Part shown: positions 1 through 5,890 of the stretch, piece after piece
Layout of the letters: each line of letters starts with the position of its first letter
How positions within the stretch are numbered: the first letter of the stretch is position 1
DNA from: Prevotellaceae bacterium
GTDB taxonomy: Bacteria; Bacteroidota; Bacteroidia; Bacteroidales; UBA932
Reading direction: 5' to 3'
NCBI GenBank assembly: GCA_031273485.1
Contig: JAISRS010000138.1
Location: 1 to 8,297, forward strand
DNA: 8,297 nucleotides
Translations under genes and position numbers: made by a program
Notes under the pieces: model-generated
What the model saw: only the letters and a program-made list of their open reading frames with translations
What the model was told of the DNA's origin: nothing
The model's database searches: none

Positions 1-2
1 TG

Positions 3-173
3 ACAAAAACGGAAATCAATGCTGGACGCTCAACGCAAGCCACGCTGCTGAACCGGAACGAAATTACTTACGAAGCCATTTACCTGTCGCCCGTACTGGT
101 TGCAAAAATTGATTTGCAAAAATTATCGAAGCCTGCCGTCGTTCAACACGAACTGTTTGAAAGCTATGGGTAA
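3..173 (+). CDS. C-terminal end of an unidentified protein, possibly the modification partner of the HNH nuclease
   Basis: An open frame enters from the left edge of the window and ends at TAA 171-173, giving 56 residues with an ordinary mixed composition (a segment reads NEITYEAIYLSPVLVAKIDL). The next gene's ATG (166) lies inside its last codons, an 8-nt overlap typical of translational coupling within one operon. I do not recognise a family motif. Because the next gene encodes an HNH restriction-type nuclease, a DNA methyltransferase or another restriction-modification component is the natural guess, but this is inferred from position only. The 5' part is outside the window. Confidence 0.6.
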   Translation, partial: TKTEINAGRSTQATLLNRNEITYEAIYLSPVLVAKIDLQKLSKPAVVQHELFESYG

Positions 174-897
174 AAAGACCGAAACATATCCTGCGGAGTT
201 TTTGGCTCATGTCCAATCCATCACCAACAAGCGGGCTAAAATTGTTATCAACCACATCATGGAGCATGGTTTCGTCACGACTGAAGATTTGAAAAACATT
301 TACGGCTACAGCCATCCGCCACGAGCCGCAAGAGATGTCCGTGAAGCGGGTATTCCGCTGGAAACATTCAAGGTGAAATCCAAAGAAGGGAAATCCATTG
401 CAGCATACATGTTCGGAAACATAACCAGATTGCAGCCGGGCAGAGTCGAGGGCAGAGTTGTATTTCCCAAAGAATTTAAGAAAAAACTTTATGAGCTGGA
501 AAACCACAGATGCCACATTTGTAATGGCGAATTTGAAGAACACTATTTGCAGGTTGACCATCGTGTACCTTATGAAATTGGCGGAGATACATCCGATACA
601 AGAAATATGGAGGATTTTATGCTTTTGTGTGGTTCGTGCAACAGGGCAAAATCGTGGAGTTGCGAACATTGCAACAATTGGACGCAAGGAAAACAGTCCG
701 ATTTATGCAGAAACTGTTATTGGGGTAATCCGACCGATTACAGTCATATAGCATTGAAATCCGTCAGGCGGATAGATTTGCTGTGGACAGACGGTGAGGT
801 GAAATATTACGATGCCATAAAAATCATTGCCGACAGAAATAACGTTGAATTGCCGGATTTCATGAAAGAAATAATATCGGAAAAGGCAAAGCAATAA
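166..897 (+). CDS. HNH endonuclease, probably a type II restriction enzyme
   Basis: A 243-residue protein. Residues 1-90 form an N-terminal region that may bind DNA (a helix-rich stretch around 22-60 with the segment TTEDLKNIYGYSHPPRAARD). The HNH/treble-clef nuclease follows: Cys116-x2-Cys119, then Asp131-His132 in VDHRVPYEIGG, then Cys155-x2-Cys158 followed by Asn159. A second cysteine cluster, Cys166-x2-Cys169 and Cys181-x2-Cys184, looks like an added zinc ribbon. By family knowledge, HNH enzymes of this build cut double-stranded DNA using a metal and often act as restriction enzymes beside a methyltransferase. I chose ATG 166 rather than the in-frame TTG at 100 because it overlaps the upstream stop by 8 nt and the extra 22 residues lie inside the upstream gene. 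Target sequence cannot be read. It appears intact. Confidence 0.82.
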   Translation: MGKKTETYPAEFLAHVQSITNKRAKIVINHIMEHGFVTTEDLKNIYGYSHPPRAARDVREAGIPLETFKVKSKEGKSIAAYMFGNITRLQPGRVEGRVVFPKEFKKKLYELENHRCHICNGEFEEHYLQVDHRVPYEIGGDTSDTRNMEDFMLLCGSCNRAKSWSCEHCNNWTQGKQSDLCRNCYWGNPTDYSHIALKSVRRIDLLWTDGEVKYYDAIKIIADRNNVELPDFMKEIISEKAKQ

Positions 898-998
898 AGC
901 GCCGCCTCGTCCCCAGCGAAACGATGACGAACGTCAGGACTGGTTTTACGGTAAATTCGGACGTGTATTTATCTTTAGCTGATGAAAACCGGCATAAC

Positions 999-1014
999 AA
1001 AACAAATTTGTTTT
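999..1014. promoter_or_regulatory. 16-bp perfect palindrome overlapping the -33 box, copy A
   Basis: AAAACAAATTTGTTTT is a perfect palindrome and contains the TTTG of the presumed -33 element. It is identical in copy B at 5705-5720. The position suits a repressor operator, but A/T-rich palindromes also arise by chance, so regulation is an inference. Confidence 0.45.
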
Positions 1015-1040
1015 TATCCGACAAAAATATCATACCTTTG
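1007..1040 (+). promoter_or_regulatory. Bacteroidota-type promoter, copy A
   Basis: TTTG at 1007-1010 and TACCTTTG at 1033-1040 match the -33 (TTTG) and -7 (TAnnTTTG) elements known for the Bacteroidota primary sigma factor. The spacer is 22 nt, slightly longer than usual. Transcription should start shortly after 1045, leaving a short 5' leader before the tiny ORF at 1073 and the ATPase gene at 1186. The same arrangement and spacer are kept in copy B. Confidence 0.7.
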
Positions 1041-1072
1041 CGGCAATTAATTTGTAATCTTTAATTATCATA

Positions 1073-1189
1073 ATGAAGACAAAAGGATTTAAGGAAGATT
1101 TACGGAACGAGGAATGTTACAGCGACATCGTCGCGCAGCGGAAAGAAGAAAGTGCAGCAGGCAAAACGAGATTCAATAATCAGGTATGA
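1073..1189 (+). CDS. Tiny leader ORF (38 aa), copy A
   Basis: ATG 1073 begins a 38-residue, highly charged peptide starting MKTKGFKEDLRNEE and containing YSDIVAQRK. Its TGA (1187-1189) overlaps the ATG (1186) of the ATPase gene in an ATGA junction, so translation of the two is probably coupled. A related 34-residue ORF sits in the second repeat copy before darT. Between the copies an inserted AAT codon and an 11-nt indel occur, and both ORFs still run to the start of the next gene with different C-terminal ends. I know no family for this peptide. It may be a translational leader, a small protein, or the N-terminal relic of a longer gene. Confidence 0.55.
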   Translation: MKTKGFKEDLRNEECYSDIVAQRKEESAAGKTRFNNQV

Positions 1190-2898
1190 TAACTAATATC
1201 AAAATAGAAAATTTCAAGAAGTTGGAATGTATATCATTTGCATTGTCTTCTTCTGTAGTGATTATCGGACCTAACAATTCAGGGAAATCAACAATTTTTC
1301 AAGCATTGTGCCTGTGGGAAATTGGAGTACGACACTTTGTCGCTGCCAAAGCACAGAATAAACTGAATAAAAATAACCGTGTTACCCTCAACCGTAAAGA
1401 TTTATTGAACAGTCCTGTTGAAGATGCCCGTTTGTTGTGGACAGGAAAAAGAATTGCAAAAAAAGAGAACGGGAATACGAATGTAACCCTTGCTATTGAA
1501 CTGGAAGGAGATGACGATGGAATGAAATGGACTTGCCGGGCAGAATTTTATTATGACAATGCCGAATCATTTTCCTGCGGTATTACAAAAGGATTGGCGG
1601 AATGCACAGAATTATTTAACGGTAACAAGGCTGTCCATTTCGGATTTCTTCAGGCAATGTCGGGTATTTCAACTTCCGAAGATAAATTGACGCGTGGCGC
1701 CATAGAAAGAAGAATGGGAGAAGGAAAAACAGCGGAAGTATTGAGAAATATTTGTTATGAAATCTTATATCCCGAAACGCCTCGTGCTAAAGATTATGAT
1801 GCAGAGGTAAACTGGAATAAACTTAAAAAGATAATGAAAACAATGTTCGGAACAGATTTGTCGAAACCCGAATATGTTAAATCATCAGGCATTATAAGTC
1901 TTGAATATGCAGATGATAAAGTTGTTTACGATATTTCTTCCGGTGGCAGAGGTTTTTTACAGACACTGTTACTTTTTGCCTGTATGTTTTCCAATCCGAA
2001 TACCGTTTTACTGTTGGACGAACCCGATGCTCATTTAGAGGCAATCAGACAAAGAGAGGTTTTTCAGAAAATCAATGAAATTGCTGCCGAAACCAATACG
2101 CAGATTATTATTGCCTCTCATTCCGAAGTGGTACTGGACGAAGCTGCCGATGCGTCCGATATTATTGCCTTAATTGAAAATCAGGCGATACCTCTGAATG
2201 TATCTACAAAATCACAGTCAATAAAATATATAAAAAGAGCCTTAACCGAAATCGGCTGGGAAAAATATTATTTGGCAAAAGTAAAAGGGCATGTTTTATA
2301 TTTGGAAGGTTCCACCGATTTGCAAATGCTGCTTTGTTTTGCCAATAAATTGCAACATGGAGTTGAGCCGCTTTTGAGAGTTGCCAATGTACAATATACT
2401 TCCGATAATGTGCCCGAAACCGCCATTAAGAATTTTGTTTCGTTACAGGAGATTTTCAGTGAACTCAAAGGATTGGCATTATTCGAGAATATCCCAAACT
2501 TGCGGGAGAATCCAAGATTGCAAGTTATTTGCTGGAAAAAGCGTGAACTGGAAAATTATTTCGCCCGTCCGAATTTACTGATTAATCATGCAAAGCGGTT
2601 ACATTTTCAATATCCGCAGTTTACGGATACCCAATTAGGAGACGCTATGCAACAGGCAATTTCGGATTATACACTGCCTGCATATTTAAAAAACATAAAT
2701 GACGAATGGTGGGATAATGAAAAATTATCCGATAATTGGTTGGACAGGATTTTCCCCGCCTTTTACAAAAATTTGGGCGCAAATACAGGCGCAAATTTCA
2801 AAAAGGATTATTATCAACTTATTTCCCTGATGGATAAAAAAGATATTCCACAGGAAATATACGATAAATTGGACGCTATTTACGAAATATTAAAGTAA
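1186..2898 (+). CDS. OLD-like AAA ATPase with C-terminal TOPRIM-like nuclease region
   Basis: A 570-residue protein with an ABC/SMC-type ATPase of the AAA_21/OLD kind. Walker A is GPNNSGKST (28-36), the signature-like SSGGRG is at 251-256, Walker B is VLLLDEPDAH (274-283) and the H-loop is ASHS (310-313). After about residue 360 comes a TOPRIM-like region: VLYLEGSTDL with Glu374, then LALFENI around 431-436, then WKKRELENY (450-458), a motif seen in OLD-type ATP-dependent nucleases. By family knowledge these proteins defend against phages, alone or with partners. The acidic residue expected in the second TOPRIM position (usually Asp in an ALFD-like motif) is Glu434 here. No UvrD helicase gene follows, so this is not a Gabija pair. 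A single-gene OLD system or an AriA/AriB-like fusion (PARIS) are alternatives I cannot separate. It is read from the repeat copy A promoter through the overlapping leader ORF. Confidence 0.8.
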   Translation: MITNIKIENFKKLECISFALSSSVVIIGPNNSGKSTIFQALCLWEIGVRHFVAAKAQNKLNKNNRVTLNRKDLLNSPVEDARLLWTGKRIAKKENGNTNVTLAIELEGDDDGMKWTCRAEFYYDNAESFSCGITKGLAECTELFNGNKAVHFGFLQAMSGISTSEDKLTRGAIERRMGEGKTAEVLRNICYEILYPETPRAKDYDAEVNWNKLKKIMKTMFGTDLSKPEYVKSSGIISLEYADDKVVYDISSGGRGFLQTLLLFACMFSNPNTVLLLDEPDAHLEAIRQREVFQKINEIAAETNTQIIIASHSEVVLDEAADASDIIALIENQAIPLNVSTKSQSIKYIKRALTEIGWEKYYLAKVKGHVLYLEGSTDLQMLLCFANKLQHGVEPLLRVANVQYTSDNVPETAIKNFVSLQEIFSELKGLALFENIPNLRENPRLQVICWKKRELENYFARPNLLINHAKRLHFQYPQFTDTQLGDAMQQAISDYTLPAYLKNINDEWWDNEKLSDNWLDRIFPAFYKNLGANTGANFKKDYYQLISLMDKKDIPQEIYDKLDAIYEILK

Positions 2899-3151
2899 AA
2901 TCCCCCCCCCAGTCTGACCTCCCCATCAGCAGTTTTTGTTGCCGAAGTCCTGCAACTTGCAACAACCTTTCCTCTCAGTAGTCCACCCCGCCGCTTCTCA
3001 TTCATCACGAAAATAAGACATTTCGTCTATTTTTCGCAGGATTTGATTGCAAAATAAATTACACGAGTTTTGAGTGGATGCAAAAATAAGATTGGCAGAT
3101 TGTCGGATAATTTTCGTACTTTTGCAACCTGTAATTTTAAGAAAAATTAGT
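2899..3151. other. Intergenic spacer with C9 tract and imperfect hairpin
   Basis: No convincing gene is seen. A run of nine C residues is at 2902-2910, followed by an unusually C-rich stretch to about 3000. An imperfect inverted repeat, 3008-3019 against 3025-3036 (12-nt arms, two mismatches, 5-nt loop), is followed by no clear T-run, so a terminator call is weak. The right end carries the promoter for the next gene. Confidence 0.5.
3092..3124 (+). promoter_or_regulatory. Bacteroidota-type promoter for the methyltransferase relic and DUF262 gene
   Basis: TTGG at 3092-3095 and TACTTTTG at 3117-3124 (perfect TAnnTTTG) are separated by 21 nt. The -7 element ends 27 nt before the ATG at 3152. 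It would drive the relic and, 18 nt beyond it, the DUF262 gene. Confidence 0.6.
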
Positions 3152-3574
3152 ATGACAGACAGTTTGATGACCATAAAGGAAGCCGGCGAATGGGCAACCG
3201 GCTATGTCGGCAAGAACGTAACGCCTTATGTCGGCTTGATTGATTATCACGAGCAACACGCTTATGCCTGCGATTTATTCGGCTTTGAACGGCGGGATGA
3301 AATGGAAATCGGACAGCTTTTCAAAGGACAAACGCGAGACACTAAACAAAGCTATATTCATGGCATTTCGGATGTACTGAACAATTGTAAAAAGTATTTA
3401 GCCGATGATTATAACATATTCCTCGTAGCAAACGACAAATATAATATGTACCCTACTATTGCCGAAAATGCGGGCATGAAAATAGTGAATCAATTCAAAC
3501 GACCGGTATTGAACAGAACGGAAAAAGATAAGACGGCGTATTCGGAAACGATATTTTATTTAAAGGAGAAATAA
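3152..3574 (+). pseudogene. Internally deleted DNA methyltransferase, N- and C-terminal ends joined in frame
   Basis: The frame encodes 140 residues. Residues 1-24 (MTDSLMTIKEAGEWATGYVG and GKNVT) resemble the start of the helix-turn-helix region found at the N-terminus of some Bacteroidota type II N4/N6 methyltransferases. The sequence then passes straight into PYVGLIDYHEQHAY, which I read as the part just after the first residues of catalytic motif IV (TSPPY) and which continues to an ordinary methyltransferase C-terminus (SYIHGISDVLNNCKKYL, then NDKYNMYPTIAENAG). The S-adenosylmethionine-binding motif and most of the catalytic core are missing, so methylation activity is not expected. An upstream in-frame start at 3074 was rejected because it lies across the promoter. 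The family reading comes from memory of related sequences. A small intact protein of another kind is the alternative. Confidence 0.6.
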
Positions 3575-3592
3575 TTAAAACGATAATAAATT

Positions 3593-5284
3593 ATGGCAGA
3601 ATTACATGTAAGTAAGAAAACAATAGGAAAACTGTTTAGCGAAATGCAAAACAAGAAGTTTATCATTCCTGATTATCAACGTCCATATAAATGGGATAAT
3701 GAAAAATGTGAAACTCTTTGGAACGATATAGAAAATTTTGCTACCACTGAATCAAGAACAGAGGCTGATTATTTTTTGGGAACAATCGTTTCGTATATGA
3801 ATCAAGAAAACAATCAAGAAATAATAGATGGGCAACAACGTATTACTTCACTTTTGTTGATGTTAAGAGCATTCTATCGCAAATTGGAAGACATGATTGA
3901 AGACGAGGATGTTATTGGATTAAAAAATCAGTTGGCTCCATGTATTTGGGACATCAATCCAATATCCCAGAAAATATCGGACAAAACAAAAATCCATATT
4001 ATATCACAAGTTGTCACAGAAGAAGACAATGATACTTTTCACAGCATATTGGAAACAGGAAACAGTAATGAATATGCTCACGATAATTATTCAAGCAACT
4101 ACCGATTTTTCAAAACTCAATGCGATGAATATGCAGAAAGAAATCCCATGCAATGGAAACAACTCTGTGTAACTATTCTTCAAAGATGTATCATTCTTCC
4201 TATTGAATGTGTGACACAAGAAACAGCGTTAACTATTTTTTCGACACTCAATGACAGAGGAATGCCATTAGCGGATTCCGATATTTTCAAAGCGCAACTT
4301 TATCGCAACTGTGATTCAGAGGAAAAACGTAAAGAATTTACGCAAACATGGAAAGAACTTACTCATATCTGTAAACGCGCAAATATTTCTATTGACCACA
4401 TTTTCCGATATTATACCCATGTATTACGAGCGCGAAATAATGATAAATCACAAGAAATAGGATTGCGTAGCTTTTATGCGGAAAACAAATATGCACGATT
4501 GAAGGACCCTCTTCTTATTGAAGAAATTATTGCATTGGCTAATTTTTGGCTACATGTGAATACCGGCGTTGAGCCTGATGAGGATTATAAATATAAAGTT
4601 TCTCCAAGGAATCGAAAGTATTTACATTGCCTGTTTTGTTATCCTAACGATTATTGGAAATATATCATAAGTGTATTTTTCGTAAAAAACAGAAATAGTA
4701 GCGCTTTTGATAATGATTTGGACAGTTTGTTGAGAAAATTGACAGCATTTTTGTTAGTTAAATTTATAGAAGCGCCCACCGTAAATGCCATTAAAGATGA
4801 TATTTTTGCGGCTTGTATTTCTATCCATAACAGCAATGAATTTCAAGTAAAATTCACATTGAATGAGGAACTAATCACCTCAAGAATTAGTGACTTTTCT
4901 TCGTCAAAAATAGCAAAAGCATTATTGTTGCTTGATGCCTATTTGAACCCGTCACAAAAAAAATTGATACCGGAAACATTTGAAATAGAACATATATTTC
5001 CTAAAAAATGGCAGGATACTAATTATAACGGTTGGAAAATAGAAGATGCACAAAATTATCTTGACCGATTTGGAAATAAAGTGGTATTCGAAAAAAAATT
5101 GAATATTCAAGCCGGTAACGGATATTTTGGAAATAAAAAACAAAAATACAGTTCATCTAATATTGCGAACGTAATTGAATTGAGTAAATTTCATAGAAAT
5201 GATTGGACTAAATATGATATTGAAGAAAGAGAAGAAAAATTCAAAGAACGGTTATTTTCGTTTTTCAGAGAACAATTAAAATAA
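3593..5284 (+). CDS. DUF262/DUF1524 nuclease, GmrSD-type restriction protein
   Basis: A 563-residue protein with both diagnostic parts of the family. The N-terminal DUF262 region has IPDYQRPYKW (25-34) and EIIDGQQRITSL with DGQQR at 79-83, the ParB-like nucleotide-binding/hydrolysis motif. The C-terminal DUF1524 region has the HNH-like EIEHIFPKKW (464-473, Glu466-His467) and FGNKVVF with Asn495. Known relatives include GmrSD, which uses NTP hydrolysis to cut glucosylated or otherwise modified phage DNA, and BrxU of BREX islands. The protein is full length and shows no frame break. It lies 18 nt after the methyltransferase relic and probably shares its promoter. An AAAGGAG at 3562-3568 is too far (24 nt) to be a standard ribosome binding site. 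Target modification cannot be deduced. Confidence 0.9.
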   Translation: MAELHVSKKTIGKLFSEMQNKKFIIPDYQRPYKWDNEKCETLWNDIENFATTESRTEADYFLGTIVSYMNQENNQEIIDGQQRITSLLLMLRAFYRKLEDMIEDEDVIGLKNQLAPCIWDINPISQKISDKTKIHIISQVVTEEDNDTFHSILETGNSNEYAHDNYSSNYRFFKTQCDEYAERNPMQWKQLCVTILQRCIILPIECVTQETALTIFSTLNDRGMPLADSDIFKAQLYRNCDSEEKRKEFTQTWKELTHICKRANISIDHIFRYYTHVLRARNNDKSQEIGLRSFYAENKYARLKDPLLIEEIIALANFWLHVNTGVEPDEDYKYKVSPRNRKYLHCLFCYPNDYWKYIISVFFVKNRNSSAFDNDLDSLLRKLTAFLLVKFIEAPTVNAIKDDIFAACISIHNSNEFQVKFTLNEELITSRISDFSSSKIAKALLLLDAYLNPSQKKLIPETFEIEHIFPKKWQDTNYNGWKIEDAQNYLDRFGNKVVFEKKLNIQAGNGYFGNKKQKYSSSNIANVIELSKFHRNDWTKYDIEEREEKFKERLFSFFREQLK

Positions 5285-5289
5285 TATAA

Positions 5290-5526
5290 GAAGGTTTATA
5301 TATATTATTTGCCGAAAGTTTAGATATTCATTGTTTGCATTTCATCATGCACGACCAACTTGAAAATATTCACGGCAATCAATTAAATACGCTTTTCAAT
5401 GTGGCAAACAACATGAACTGTCAATATATTGTTCCTATTTTAAGAGATAAAATACCCGTAAATGTGGAAATAAGCAAGTATGAAATTTTATCGTTGTCAC
5501 AAGATAACAAACTTTTTAGAGTATAA
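5290..5526 (+). pseudogene. C-terminal relic of a probable DUF2326 protein
   Basis: An open frame after the stop at 5287-5289 encodes about 78 residues ending at TAA 5524-5526. From about 5311 it reads like the end of a DUF2326 protein: FAESLDIHCLHFIMHD, then LENIHGNQLNTLFNVAN, then CQYIVPILRDKIP. By family knowledge DUF2326 domains form the C-terminus of long coiled-coil ATPases found in defence islands. No ATG stands in frame before an internal Met, the first alternative start is TTG 5335, and the long N-terminal ATPase is absent. The relic begins only a few nt after the end of the DUF262 gene, so a recombination or deletion junction probably lies near 5285-5310. Expression as a functional protein is unlikely. 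The family call comes from the pattern alone. Confidence 0.5.
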
Positions 5527-5620
5527 TGGACATACAACTTTGTATTCATTTATCCGTTCGTTGAGTACGAATTTCGGGACAAGCATCTTTGAACCTGTTG
5601 CCGAATCATTAGCCCATTGA
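5480..5620 (+). pseudogene. Short relic ORF in another frame, perhaps from a restriction endonuclease
   Basis: ATG 5480 opens a 46-codon frame ending at TGA 5618-5620, overlapping the end of the DUF2326 relic in a different frame. The first 14 codons are shared DNA with that relic and may be meaningless. The rest reads smoothly as TTLYSFIRSLSTNFGTSI followed by FEPVAESLAH. That segment reminds me of conserved stretches in type II restriction enzymes, but I cannot name the family. It ends 11 nt before repeat copy B. It may be a relic of a gene cut off by that repeat, or chance. Confidence 0.25.
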
Positions 5621-5704
5621 GACGACACGAAGACGAACGTCAGGACTGATTTTTCGGTAATTTCGGACGTGTATTCATCTTTAGCTGATGCAAACCAGCA
5701 TCAC

Positions 5705-5720
5705 AAAACAAATTTGTTTT
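5705..5720. promoter_or_regulatory. 16-bp perfect palindrome overlapping the -33 box, copy B
   Basis: AAAACAAATTTGTTTT, identical to 999-1014 although bases around it have diverged. It covers the TTTG of the promoter. Confidence 0.45.
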
Positions 5721-5746
5721 TATTCGGCAAAAATATTATACCTTTG
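5713..5746 (+). promoter_or_regulatory. Bacteroidota-type promoter, copy B (darTG)
   Basis: TTTG at 5713-5716 and TACCTTTG at 5739-5746, 22 nt apart, the same as in copy A. It would transcribe the tiny ORF, the broken darT and darG as one unit. Confidence 0.7.
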
Positions 5747-5783
5747 CGGCAATTAATTTGCAATCTTTAATTATCATAATGAT

Positions 5784-5888
5784 ATGAAGACAAAAAGATT
5801 TAAGAATGAAGATTTACGGAACGAGGAACGTTACAGCGACATCGTCGCGCAGCGGAAAGGACGGAGCGGTAAGAAGAAAGGAGAATAG
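5784..5888 (+). CDS. Tiny leader ORF (34 aa), copy B
   Basis: ATG 5784 begins a 34-residue peptide starting MKTKRFKNEDLRNEERYSDI, then VAQRKGRSGKKKGE, ending at TAG 5886-5888. It is a relative of the 38-residue ORF at 1073. The stop is 2 nt before the darT ATG, and the AAGGAG at 5878-5883 inside its last codons is 7 nt from that ATG, a well-placed Shine-Dalgarno sequence for darT. The peptide is very basic at its end. Its function is unknown. An ATG at 5779 in another frame is followed at once by a stop-prone frame and was not used. Confidence 0.55.
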   Translation: MKTKRFKNEDLRNEERYSDIVAQRKGRSGKKKGE

Positions 5889-5890
5889 TT

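Larger units (their letters stand above)
926..1145 (+). repeat. Promoter/leader direct repeat, copy A
   Basis: This stretch is nearly repeated at 5632-5859, in the same orientation, at roughly 90% identity by eye with a few small indels. It starts at the shared string GACGAACGTCAGGACT and ends at GCGCAGCGGAAAG. It holds about 75 nt of possible former coding sequence, a 16-bp palindrome, a Bacteroidota-type promoter, a conserved untranslated leader, and the first 24 codons of a tiny ORF. After the repeat end, copy A lacks about 11 nt found in copy B. The two copies precede unrelated genes (an OLD-like ATPase here, darT there), so the repeat is not simply part of one gene family's coding sequence. 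Confidence 0.9.
5632..5859 (+). repeat. Promoter/leader direct repeat, copy B
   Basis: Second copy of the repeat at 926-1145, same strand, about 4.7 kb downstream. It retains the palindrome, both promoter elements with the same 22-nt spacing, the untranslated leader and the start of the tiny ORF. Differences are scattered substitutions and small indels (for example GATATG against ATG at the ORF start). It precedes darT instead of an ATPase gene. Confidence 0.9.

Noticed and set aside
100..165. TTG start at 100 for the HNH nuclease gene.
   Set aside because: It lies within the upstream coding frame. The ATG at 166 gives a typical 8-nt overlap and begins the family-like sequence.
64..687. Minus-strand ORF of 207 codons opposite the HNH gene.
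   Set aside because: The plus strand carries clear HNH motifs. The minus-strand protein has no recognisable motif and looks like a shadow.
1186..2898. Gabija (GajA/GajB) system.
   Set aside because: No UvrD-like helicase gene follows the ATPase. The next genes are a methyltransferase relic and a DUF262 nuclease.
926..5859. Interpreting the two repeats as the ends of a composite transposon.
   Set aside because: No transposase gene, terminal inverted repeats or target duplications are seen in or near the copies.
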